Source: Galaxea fascicularis (taxonomy: Eukaryota; Cnidaria; Anthozoa; Scleractinia; Euphylliidae). Taken from it: a stretch of DNA of 64,000 nt. Location of the stretch: positions 12,630,863 through 12,694,862 of the forward strand of contig OX419339.1 of NCBI GenBank assembly GCA_948470475.1. The letters run 5' to 3'. Below, in pieces: positions 1 through 10,700 of this stretch (position 1 is its first letter; every line of letters starts with the position of its first letter). Under the pieces are notes generated by a model. That model saw nothing but the letters and a program-made list of their open reading frames with translations, made no database searches and was not told where the DNA came from. Position numbers and translations under genes: made by a program.

Positions 1-1182
1 AAATTCTTAATAATTAAACACAAAGGAAAGAAACAATACCAAGTAACGTCTACTCCACTTTATTCTGAGTTTCAAACCGAATTCAAACCGAATTCCTACT
101 CCTGGTATAAACTATATACGCTCTACGCGTAGGCTTAGTGTAATCTGTTCTAGTTTAGCAATGAATTAAACTGATGAATCTTCTAACTAAAAAAGCCCAG
201 CCCTAACGGGCTGATTGTAGGCAGGAGGTTTCATGTACCAGGTCCTACTGGTCTGTTTAAAAGAATGGTAAAGGGACTCTGAGCGCTTTTTCCTGGCCCG
301 TAAAAACAGAGTAGTGGGTTTCATGCGAGTTGTCTCATTGGGTTACCTTAAACAGCTGCACAGAGGGGAAACCAACTCAACTGTTGGAGAAATAATTGAT
401 AACAGGGTCAGGCCTTTGTGAGCCGTGTTCACGAGTGTCTTCTCGCCTCTTCATGAAGTTTTTTCACAGTTGTCCTTTGCTTGACTGTCTCGCTAAACAA
501 TATGAAAACAGTGGCAAATTCCAAGGCAATTACGAAAAAAAAAGAGCGGCGTTCTCTTTTAGTTTAAGCTTGGAAACCTTTCTTCCTCTCCCTCAAAGCT
601 AAAATAAACCGACAGTTGCTGAATAATTTCAGTTAGGACCGTCTTCCCTCAAATAGTACTTCTTTATTAAAAAAAAATGAGAAGGAAGACAAATTCACCG
701 ACAACCTTTCCCGACAGGCGCAAAAGCTTTGTTGAATTTAAAACGAAACTAGTGTTTTGGTATATTCAAATGGCACAGCGCGTATCTGACAAAAAATACA
801 ATAACTGAATGGTATCTCCTCTGTTGGGATCGATTTCATTACACCAAACCTTTTGTGTGAGAAGCACTTTTAGATGACAATGATCTTGAATAAAATTTGT
901 CAATATAAACAGCATTTCTTGAGAGCAATGCGCCAACTTCGTCTTTTTAATGGAGATGACTATCATTCACATTATTCAATCAGATACCATCGCTGAACTT
1001 TTGTTGATTTTCGACAGATTTTCTCGTATTAAAAATGAAAAATGAAATCTGATGAAACACCTGCTCACAGCTCGAGAGAAAATACTTTGATTAACAACAA
1101 TTGACTATTCCATGAATTTTTAAGGTCCTATGACTGATGTTTTTGTCCGTAGCGCTTGACCAGGTCAGCTTGTGTTGTGCTT
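1..1182. other. Non-coding flank downstream of the GPCR gene
   Basis: No coding signal that I trust was seen here; the short open frames lack recognisable domains and have ordinary AT-rich composition. The stretch probably contains the 3' untranslated region of the minus-strand GPCR gene. A TTTATT at about 662-667, which reads AATAAA on the minus strand, is a possible distant poly(A) signal. Confidence 0.5.
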
Positions 1183-2088
1183 TCATCCGCGACAGGTCAG
1201 GCGTTTGTACATGTCGCACAGCCTGACTCGGTAATATGGGTGCATTATGGCGTATAACACCGGATTCACTGCCGAGGCGATAACACCAATACCCGAAGAG
1301 CAACCATGGAGGTTAAAATGCAGCTCAGTATAATGACCGAAAACGCCTCCAAGCTGAACCAGAAGGAAGGGCGTCCAGAACGCGGTGTACACGATCGCCA
1401 CCCAGAAACACAGTTTTGTGACATGTCGCTGATCACCAGACCCGTTCACTCCCTCGATACGTGTGCCCAGTGCGCGGAATAATTTCAAGTACATTACGGC
1501 GGTAACCGCGATGGAAAGGCCATAGAGGGTTGCAGAATAGCCGAGAAAAGCTTGTGCGTACATATCGAAACTCCGGTTGATCAACAAGCAGCGGTAGAGT
1601 TTCGGGGTGGGGTCGCCAGTCGAGAACTCGCGGCGGGCCATTAGGATCATCAGAATAGCTGCCAAAGTGCTCAGGAGCCAGAATATGTAAACGAGCAAAC
1701 GCGCTTGGGCGAGATTTAGTCTCGGCTGCTGAGGTCGTAGCATGACATCTTTTCGGTGGTAGGCCAGCAATGGGAACACAAAATACATCATAGAAATGCT
1801 GAGCATGGACAAGAAAAGACTTATCTCGCACATCGGCGTGTAGCTGATCAGTTCGGCCTTGGCGTACACTCGGTATATGAAGAGAAAGGGTGTGAAAAGC
1901 AGGCACATGATCAGATCCGCGATGGCTAAGTTTGTGATGAGGAAATGGAATGTTCCTTGAATGGCTTTGTCTGTCACATACGAGTAGATCACCATACCAT
2001 TGCCGAGTGAACCGAGAACCATGGTGAGGAGATAGAGAGGACACACGAATGCGGTGGTGACAGTCCACTGTTCGTAATGCTCTTCCAT
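1183..2088 (-). CDS. Rhodopsin-class (class A) G protein-coupled receptor, orphan
   Basis: A 301-residue intronless receptor expected in the plasma membrane. Seven hydrophobic segments lie at roughly residues 12-37, 46-72, 86-108, 128-150, 178-203, 223-247 and 262-284. Class A landmarks are present: Asn30 in a GN pair (TM1), Asp58 in NLAIADL (TM2), Cys87 and Cys167 able to form the TM3-loop 2 disulfide, FWTP at 237-240 (TM6) and NPVLY at 275-279 (TM7). An NRS glycosylation sequon (171-173) lies in loop 2. The DRY motif at the end of TM3 is replaced by His111-Arg112-Lys113, keeping only the central Arg. N- and C-terminal tails are very short, so the ligand is probably small or a peptide. The ATG at 2088 is the first one after an in-frame upstream region without receptor-like sequence. 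Single-exon receptors of this type are commonly expanded in cnidarians. The ligand cannot be inferred. Confidence 0.9.
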   Translation of the reverse strand: MEEHYEQWTVTTAFVCPLYLLTMVLGSLGNGMVIYSYVTDKAIQGTFHFLITNLAIADLIMCLLFTPFLFIYRVYAKAELISYTPMCEISLFLSMLSISMMYFVFPLLAYHRKDVMLRPQQPRLNLAQARLLVYIFWLLSTLAAILMILMARREFSTGDPTPKLYRCLLINRSFDMYAQAFLGYSATLYGLSIAVTAVMYLKLFRALGTRIEGVNGSGDQRHVTKLCFWVAIVYTAFWTPFLLVQLGGVFGHYTELHFNLHGCSSGIGVIASAVNPVLYAIMHPYYRVRLCDMYKRLTCRG

Positions 2089-4273
2089 CGTAGTTCAGTA
2101 GAATTTTGGTGACCTGATACAGCCGCTTTGGTCTCAACGTTTTTAAAACACAGCTGCTAACAAAGGCCTTAATGTGATCGGGCGTCAATCAAAGCTCTGT
2201 AGTTTCAAGTGACCCTCGCAATGTGCCGTCCTGAGAGGAAATATGAATCAAACGTGAGTTTCAGCACATCTTAGCCGAACTAAAAAGAATGAAGCCGTAC
2301 TCAGTGTCAGTCGGCGCTTTTGTTTTCAACTCGCATTTGTTATCACGACGCAGGTGTTTTTACAGTTTTCCTGCCAACCAGTTCTTGTATGTAAATCAGT
2401 TACTCCGATGATTGATTCTGAGAGAACATCCTGCAATTAACTGCCCTGTTTATTGAACCCTATTTGTATCTTTCGTTTCCCAAATGCACGCTGTAGCCCG
2501 CTTATAACCAAACGAGACCCCCGTTTTCATTTACCTCTTTCTGGCAATAGTGGGTTTCTTGTTAGAAAACGTTTGCATCGCGCAATCTTTTTTTGTCCCC
2601 TTTAAGGATCCTAAATTGTTTGAGAAAACAATGTGAAAACTTTACAGCAGCACTTTGTCTTTAGTCTTGTGTCATTATTCCAAAAGGCATAAGAAAGGGT
2701 GATTTATTTTTCAAATTATCTACATCTGCCGAAATATATAGTAGTGAATATCCTCTGTTATCTCTTACTAATGCTTGAAAACTCGTTTACTAAAACGCAG
2801 CCAATCACTGAAAATGCGGCACAATTCCTCCCCTTTCCTTGACGCTCTTTTCCTTCTGATAAAAATTGATTTCTTCCACTTAATGAATAATTAAAGCTAA
2901 AACTCTCAGGGAACCTTCGCGCGGCGGATGCTTAAATCATGTCGAATACCGGATAACTGTCAAAAAAGACTGCTAGGAAATGATAGACTCTTACGTACTG
3001 GTTTGATAAATGGCGGCTATATTTCAAAAACAGAAAGGGGCTAGAAATTTATCATGAGCCGAAAAAGCCATTAAGTTTTCTTTTAAATAAGTTTTTTATA
3101 ATTAAAATTTTAATAGCTTTTCTTGATGAGTCGCTTTTCTCACGGATTTTAAGGAAAGTGATACAGTGAGCCGGTTGTGCTCCTGGCCAGCTAGAAATTA
3201 TACCATGACGAAAACTTAAAGCACGCCAATACCACCTGATTTCAAATTCGAATTCTGCTTCCGCTCAGTAAAATTTGAGCGCTGTCATTATCAATGATTG
3301 ATTATCAGTAGTATAGTTCACTTCTGACGTAGGAGACATTTTCAGCAATGACACTGCACTTGAAACACACAAATTTCCATTCGCTGCAGAAACAGCAGAA
3401 GTTACGAAATTGAACAAATTTGATTCTCAACGACACCTTTACGTTTTAAATTGGAAGGTTTTCTTCGATATGAGCAAAATCCACTATTCAGTCATATTCT
3501 GTGTTTCTCTGTTCCATTATTCATATTTTTTCGTACTACTTTTTTAAAAGTAACTTCCGGATAACCAGGCGTCCCGGAATCCTGACAACGGAAACTTGGA
3601 AATTGTTTTTCCTAGCATGAAAATGAACTGAATAAAAATTGGCCGGATAAATTTTCCTGATATCTGCTATATACATGTAGCGAATCATCCGAATTCTCGT
3701 CAAAAGCAACACACATGCATGCAAGGACACCAAAATTAGTGAGCCGTTCATTTCAGTTAAGTTGCAGGCAACTTATGTCATCATCATAATTAACGAGCTT
3801 CGAGATGGGGAGAAAACAACTGCCTACACGACAACAAAAGCCTAATTCGTAGAATGCTTTTCACCAACGTACGCTCCAGGCAATTAACAAAAGGAATTTT
3901 CACACTACCGGGATTAATTTCTTCCAGAAGTGTTTTGAACACTGGGCAATATGTTCACAGATCTACATGTAGAGTTTTTTCCACGTAGTCGTCAGTCATC
4001 TCCCGTTCAGATAAGCTTTTCAGTAAGTTGTTTTCCGAGGATACTTACCGATTCAGGATCGAGACGCTGTGACCACGCGAACCCCCACAACAGACCGGAA
4101 CGGAGTGAGAAATATAGCTAACTGGGAGAGGTGGAAACGCTCTGTGATGAACTTATGCACCACGAGGCGCGAAGAACGCAAGTAACAGATAACAAGTAAA
4201 ATACTGAATGACAGTCATGTAAGTGATCCTAGCAGTTATGGACACTACTTGTGCAGAGGTGATAATAAACCCT
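2089..4273. other. Intergenic stretch, no gene recognised
   Basis: AT-rich sequence upstream of the GPCR. I see no domain-bearing reading frame, no RNA gene and no clear terminal-repeat element. The GPCR promoter should lie in the first few hundred bases after 2088, but no TATA box or other site is convincing. Confidence 0.5.
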
Positions 4274-4361
4274 AAAACTGAAAAATTCAGGCCCGCGCGG
4301 TAGTCAAACCCATGACCTCTACGATGCGGGTGCAGTTCTTTCCCAACTGAACTAACAAGCC
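4274..4361 (-). repeat. Degenerate tRNA-derived SINE head
   Basis: Read on the minus strand from 4361 the sequence has a tRNA-like D arm (GTTC...GAAC after TA) with an A box TAGTTCAGTTGG, and a B box-like GGGTTTGACTACC. The anticodon stem does not pair and the acceptor is poor, so it is not a functional tRNA. It is followed by the small palindrome CTGAAAAATTCAG, the same arrangement as in the better preserved tRNA-like repeat at 48784-48855. Confidence 0.6.
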
Positions 4362-4370
4362 AACTGGGAA

Positions 4371-4609
4371 CTGGGGACCGTTTCTCGAAAGTCCCGTAAA
4401 CTTTTTCGGGGCCCGAAACTGAGGCATTTCAAAAAATGAGATCCACTTATTTTAAAACCCTGGCCTTTTACTATGATTTCAAGTAACGAAAGGGCAGATT
4501 TGCTGTAAAATTTCATGCCTGAAAACATCTTCGTTTTAGAAATAGGTAGGAAATTATAGCATCCGAAATAGACCCGAAAAGTTTCGGGAGTTTCGAGAAA
4601 CGGGCCCCC
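4371..4609. mobile_element. Short TIR element (MITE-like)
   Basis: The two ends form an imperfect inverted repeat of about 45-50 bp built around GTTTCTCGAAA and CTTTTCGGG. The left end starts near 4371 and the right end stops near 4609. The interior has no coding capacity. I could not define a target duplication, so the superfamily is open. Confidence 0.6.
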
Positions 4610-4625
4610 GGTCATTTGTGGGTTC

Positions 4626-5232
4626 GTTAGTAATAATGTGATGAGAGGATTTATTGGTATTTAGTTATTTTGCTTTCGCTGATAAAGAATATAAAAGCCA
4701 ACGTAGAAATATATTTTGTCTTTAGTTTCAAGTTCAATAATCTGTAAACACAACCTGTCGGTTAACTGTTCCGTAAGATCATAACTGTAATAAGCATTCG
4801 AGCTGTAACTCAACCTGTTAGAAGCCGTTATCCACCTGTGTAAGTTTTGGAAGTGATTAATGTTGTAAACGAGGAATTCCGTTGTAACCAATCACTACTT
4901 TACAACTGTATCAGGTAACGGTTAGTTATGAGTTTTTAATTACTGTGACTTCATCACCTAAGATTGTAGTTTTTGTATAAATGGAAGTGCATTGTAGATG
5001 CTTTTTTGGTTACATCCGGAGTGAATTCCTAGTTACACCCTTAGTTATGTTCGGGCTATGCCCTTGGTGTAGTTTTGGTATTAAAACCTACGTTGGAGCC
5101 AAGTTTTGTGTGGATTTCAGACTGTCTCGAGGATAGTCGTTTGTCGCTGATAGATCCCGGCCTTCCCGCAGCCAGCGAGTTCTCAGGAAGAAGCCTTTCC
5201 CAAAGCAAAAGCCTGTTTTCACAGTTAGTAAT
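4626..5232 (+). mobile_element. Probable solo LTR with flanking direct repeat
   Basis: The block from about 4637 to 5223 begins TGTGA and ends TCACA, the short inverted termini usual for retroviral-type LTRs. It carries a TATAAAT at about 4976 and lies between two copies of GTTAGTAAT (4626-4634 and 5224-5232). There is no gag/pol sequence, so if it is an LTR it is a solo copy left by recombination. Two bases separate the left direct repeat from the TG, and the nine-base repeat is longer than the usual 4-6 bp, so the assignment is tentative. Confidence 0.5.
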
Positions 5233-6662
5233 CAACCGCCGCGAGTGATGAATAGATGAATGTGAATCTATGAAGGCATATATTTGAACTTCGGATTAAA
5301 GAATTCAATGAACATGTCAGTGATCCTCGCAATCCAAGGCAAAATACTGTGACTAAGTAATGACAAACTGGGATATTAGAAGCAAAATTTGGAGGCTGGC
5401 AGTGTTCCAGTAGCCACATGATTACGACTACGACTACGAAGACAACGACGAAGGAGAAAAAGAATAGCATGACACACAATTTGAGAAAGGATACAGGGTT
5501 TAATCATTGATCCGAAAAATGTATACAATGACATAATTGCTAGCTACTGAGAAGTATTCATTTTTATATATTATTATTACTATATATAATATTATATATA
5601 TAGATACATAAATCATGATTTTTTCAAATGTTTAATTTCATTTTTCTCAACAAACATAACTGTCAAGAATCCCGCATAACATTGTTGATAACTTACAAAT
5701 ACTTAAAATAATATTAAACGACAGTTGGAATACGTATTAGCCGTTTTAAATAAATTTAAACAAAGGGAAGGTCTTTTCGTTTACTTTTCTTTGGTAGAAA
5801 CAAAACGAGTGTGCAAATGTCTGGGCGCGAGATTTAATTTATTCAATGATGATTTGGTGTTTTAACAGCCCAGTCGCAAAATATCATTCTAGTCAAAATA
5901 CGCGGAGAAAAATGCATACTGAAGCTGAGAGTCGGGCGCACAAATCTGAGACATTCTTGACGCGTTTACGAATCACACCATGTTGTAATAGTGATTGTTA
6001 AGACAGTCTGTAAGAGGAAAGAATATTTTATGTGGTAAATTAAACCATCCTTAATTATATCTTGCGGGATCAGAAACCAAACGATACCATTCGGTTGAAG
6101 AGTAACTGGCAAGAATTGTGATATACGACTGTTATTACCAAAGTTTTGAATTAATATACCACTGTCAATCAAATATATTAATGCAAAGTAATTTGAAACA
6201 TCTTCAGAATACTACTTGAAAAGATTTGAAGTCCTCCTTGGATCAACGTAAGCCTAAAAACACATTTGAACTATGGGAGAATCTGCTACGGTCTTACAAC
6301 AATCTGGCAAATCACTCAATAAACCGGCGTATGACAAAACAAGCAAGGTAATGAACGACTGTAAAATATTCTCTGTTAATTTGACTGTTCAGTGGGGGTT
6401 TGGCATGCCTCTTACATGACAATAATCTATAGTTTTTGCGCATGCGAACTCAATGTCTCATCAGGACGTAATAAATTTACACAGCTTTGAAAGAGTCCAC
6501 CTCACGATAATCCGTTAACTCTTGGTATCTTGCCTTTGAGCCGTTTCACTGAAAGCTTCTTGCTTTGCAGCAAAGTTCGTTGATCGTGGATAAGTTTCAC
6601 CAGTCCAAAATCAGTTGGAACTTGTCTTCTTTGCAATCTGAAACGTTGCAGAAATGTCTCAC
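5233..6662. other. Intergenic / 3' flank of the carotenoid oxygenase gene
   Basis: No gene is recognised. The part next to 6663 should be the 3' untranslated region of the minus-strand oxygenase. A TA-rich low-complexity patch lies at about 5560-5610. Confidence 0.5.
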
Positions 6663-7744
6663 TTAGATCTCAGCCCAGGCTTTTCGGCATTGTCCGAGCA
6701 GAGCTGGGGATCTGGGTCTGAACATACCGTGTAGAGAGTGCGCCATGGGACATTCCACTGTGGCACGCGCGATCTCGCGAAACGTGGAGCCATCGAGAAT
6801 GAGCAGGAACGACTTTCTTCCACGGACACCCACTACAGATGAAATAACAACGCCTTCGTCTTCAGCTTCGGCTCCAGGCGCGGCAACAAACACTGGCTCA
6901 GAGGGATAACAGTCACGTTCGTGCCAGGTCTTCGCCTCTTTGCCAAGGACGTCAACCTTAATCAGCTGATTGAGGAAGTCTCCGTGCCTATGTGGCCCCA
7001 CTCCATACATGAACCGGTAAGGCTTGCCGTTAGCGAAGCGGTAATTGATCTGCGGTAGCTCCACACCGTAATACAGAACCTTGTAGTCGCGACCGTCAGA
7101 GAATCTTGGCAGCGTCTGCCAAGTTTTTTTGACCACGAAGGTGGGAATAGGAAGACGATAGCGACGGAGAGCGGCGTCTGGGAATCCCTTGCTCACCTCG
7201 TGTTCCCCACGCGTGCGGAGATGTTGGAGATAGTATTGGTGCACGATTCGCGCGTCTGGGTAGCAACACACGTCCATAATGATATCTGTATCTGTCTCGT
7301 ACGCATTGACGTGGTGGAAGGAGAAGAAGTTCTCGGTCTTGTACAGCGCGATCACCTTGCCTGTCTTACGCTCGATTACGTAGAACCGCGAGGGTTGTTT
7401 GTTGTCCCACTTCATGCACTCGTGGAACGATCTTCCTTTGATCTTCATGGTAAGAAGTGCCCACACGTCCACAACAAACGGGTTCTCGATGAACACAAAG
7501 TAGTTAGGTGTCATGGCGAAGCTGTGGTAGTAGCAAAGGCGGTTCTTTGGGATGAAAGTAGACAAGACCTTCACGTCTTGAAGAGGGTGGGCTGTCTTGC
7601 CTTCGTCTGCGGGCGTCTGAGGCCGGGGAGGAACTTGGGTAATGTTGTACCGAGTCCCTTTCTTAAGAGACACGGCCACGTTGTAGACGTTCCCTTGTTC
7701 GTCCTCATGAGGGTGGGGTGTCATTGAGAACATGCGCACTGGGC
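6663..7744 (-). CDS. Carotenoid oxygenase exon 2 (C-terminal two thirds)
   Basis: Encodes residues 163-522, including all presumed iron-binding histidines, and ends with TAA at 6663-6665. It is one uninterrupted 1082-base exon, unlike the many-exon vertebrate genes. The C-terminal run after HSLHGMF is about 20 residues longer than the usual family end. Confidence 0.92.
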
Positions 7745-10700
7745 CTGAAAATTATGGAATAGAAGAAAAGCAGTGTTAAAAGCTAAACTTTATTTTAAAG
7801 TTTGATGTATAAAGAAGCAGTGTTACAGAGGGCAACAGGAAATAACATTACTCATACACCCACGCCTGGAGGTTATCGCAGTCTCCCTTACTGGTCACCA
7901 AGAATTTCAATCTATCGATCGATGCAATAAAGAAACTTATCACAGCAGTGGCAGGGGATGGGTACATGAAGAATGCAATACCGGAAGAAACAAGCAATTG
8001 TCAAACGGCGGCCGGAAAAGGGAGATGACTGAACTAAAAGAGAAATTGATCCTGTGTTATCAGTGAGCCGCAAAAGTAACTGAGTCCTCGCACAGTTGTT
8101 TCTCACAGTATATCACTGCTTGTACAAATACACAGGACATGATAATAAGGAAAATTATCGCAAAAGATAAACTGTCAAACTCTCCGACCTCTCTCAATCG
8201 GTGCCATAAAAATTATATCGAAATCAGAGAGAGGAATACGCAATTTGATATTGGAGGGTCAATAGCAGTGCAAGTGGGATCATCAAGGAGGACAAAGTTT
8301 GAATTCCCTGGCGGAAGATAGACAACACTCACGGTTGACACCTGGATGTCTTTTGCATGCACGAACAGTTTAAGGCGACCCTTCAGCGCCTCAATCATCA
8401 TTGGCTTGATAAGAACAATTAACGGCCTTTTCGTTTTGATATAAGTGATTTCCGGCAACTGTTTTGATGATTGCTTCTAATTACATAAAAACAGCGGATA
8501 AGTGCCAGGAATACGTCATTACCTAGAATTCAGTGATAGATGTATTCCTCTTAGTTACTCTTGGAGAAACCGAGGTCCATTAGCAGTGAACTTTGCAAAT
8601 TAATGAATTGAGGAAACGTGAGTCGGGCCTGTCATGCAATAGATGATAATTATTTAAATAACACGTCTTTCTCGCCAAATTCCTTTCTTTGTTATTCTAT
8701 TAGTTGGGTAAACGAATACCAGATCATGTAAAACGAATGAACAGCAGACGATATTTTGTTGTAGGATTGCTGCGGTAGCTTGGTGGAGGTTTTGTTTGCA
8801 GAATTTTGACGAATTTGTCAGTCAGACTTTCTTGAGTAGAGAATACAAAACCTTTGATGATCAGTTTGACCCAACTCCGGGGTCTCGAGCTTGTCGAAAA
8901 GTGCATTCGATTCGACAAGCATAGAAAACGCTATTGAAAACTGAAATGTGTGCCGTTTCTGTGCACCGTTAAATTCCTTCTCTCTATTTTTCTTCAAACG
9001 AACATATTAATGAGTAGTTTCAGGTGTCAAAACCATAAGTACTTGACGTTGGGTTCTCTAATCTCTAGAATGCATTTTTTCTGACAGAAGATTTGTGAGG
9101 ATTAGGGTTTGTTTTGGCAAATGTTTTAGTTGTTTATCCGCTAACGACTTAAGTTTGATGCGAGCAACCTCGGAAAAAGTATACAGCTTAAAGCAGGCAT
9201 TTTCAGTGAGGATTATAACTAACTAAATAAACCAGAATAAAGACCGGATTAAAGCTATGTTATGCCTTCAAAGATCAATTACCCAAACTTTACTCAGCTG
9301 CACCTAATTAATATGGTTAGAAATAAGCACGAGATGATTTTTCAGGTATAAACACTGTAGTATACAATACTCCTGTATTGTTTCCAAATTAATTAACCAT
9401 ACAATTTTATAGCCGGGAATTTCAATCTAAAAGCCCTTGGTGCAAAAAAGCCTTTTTGTCAAAACCGCTTTTGGTTAGTGCTTTCTTAATGGCTTAAAAA
9501 ACTGGAGAGGTCTTTTGTGAACTGAAGCGTTCTTGGTAATTTGAACTGTCAGCCGGATTAAAGATGTATTTAATCATCATATCATCAATAAAAATTAGTA
9601 TCTAATATTTTTCATTTTCATGACATTCGCAAGAGGCAAAATACTTGAGATAAATACTTTTTCATAATACACCTTTTCCTTTTTTAGTTGTAAAACACCT
9701 GACATTCTTACAATTTCACAACTGTTTCCTGAATTTTCTTTTCTAGGAATATATTCTCTTTAACCTGGTGTTTCACTTACTGACAGAATAAGATACCATT
9801 CATACATTTCATGAGGAAATCCTCCTTAATCTTTGACTGAAATTTTACAATTTTGAAATCTGTTGTCAAAATATTTCATATATATTATCGAAACATTACT
9901 TCAACTGAGAGAAAGCAAAGAAATTTAGTACTCCATAGACCTTTTGAAATTCAGCCTTTGGCTCTGTAATCCTTACACTGTTAAAATACTTGCATGATTC
10001 CTATATTCAAAACGTGAGAGTTCAACCGCAGATGTCTTTTGAGAGGAAATTCCCGCAACCTCTGAGGACCTCAGTTTACTAAACAATAGTTCGTGATAAC
10101 AGTAAAGAAATTATCACTGTCCATCCCACGCGGACATGATGCGGTCTTCTTAAAATTGATTAATTTAGTGACGCACGAACTTCCTGTAAACTTTTTTTCT
10201 TGACCATCGCCTTCGCGTCGCAAAAAAAATTTTCCCAGCGTGAACTGACTCGGACTTGATACTTTCAAGAAACATTTCCTAAATTATCTACAATCGTCTT
10301 ACCATTTCCGTTTGTTTAAAATGACTTAAAAGGATCGAAAATTAAGCCAAAGGAACCGTTGAGATGCATCATCCCAAAGTAGGGAAGTACTGGACTTGCA
10401 AACACAATTTCCAGTCTTTACGAAGCAAATTGTGATGGTTCAGTGTCGTAAATGGATTTATTTCTAACCGCATGGGAAAAGCTTGTAATTTCGTGTCAAA
10501 CCTCTCATTTTCCCCTGAAAAATTTGCGTTGATCATATCGCAAAAACGACCCGCATGAGAGGTGGGCGGAAATATGGCGTCTGGCTAAAGACTCACTGGC
10601 GATCACAGGAAAAGAGATTTGAACAAGAGAGCGCACAAATGACTTAGTCTACTTTTATCAGTTTTCCTGTACACAAGTTAAAGTCCTCTTTTAATCTAAG

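Noticed and set aside
1433..2188. 251-codon minus-strand open frame overlapping the GPCR
   Set aside because: It is the same strand in another frame, lacks membrane segments and any domain, and is explained by the codon bias of the receptor gene.
7200..7727. 175-codon plus-strand frame opposite oxygenase exon 2
   Set aside because: It mirrors a strongly supported exon with family motifs and iron ligands. The plus-strand translation has no recognisable features.
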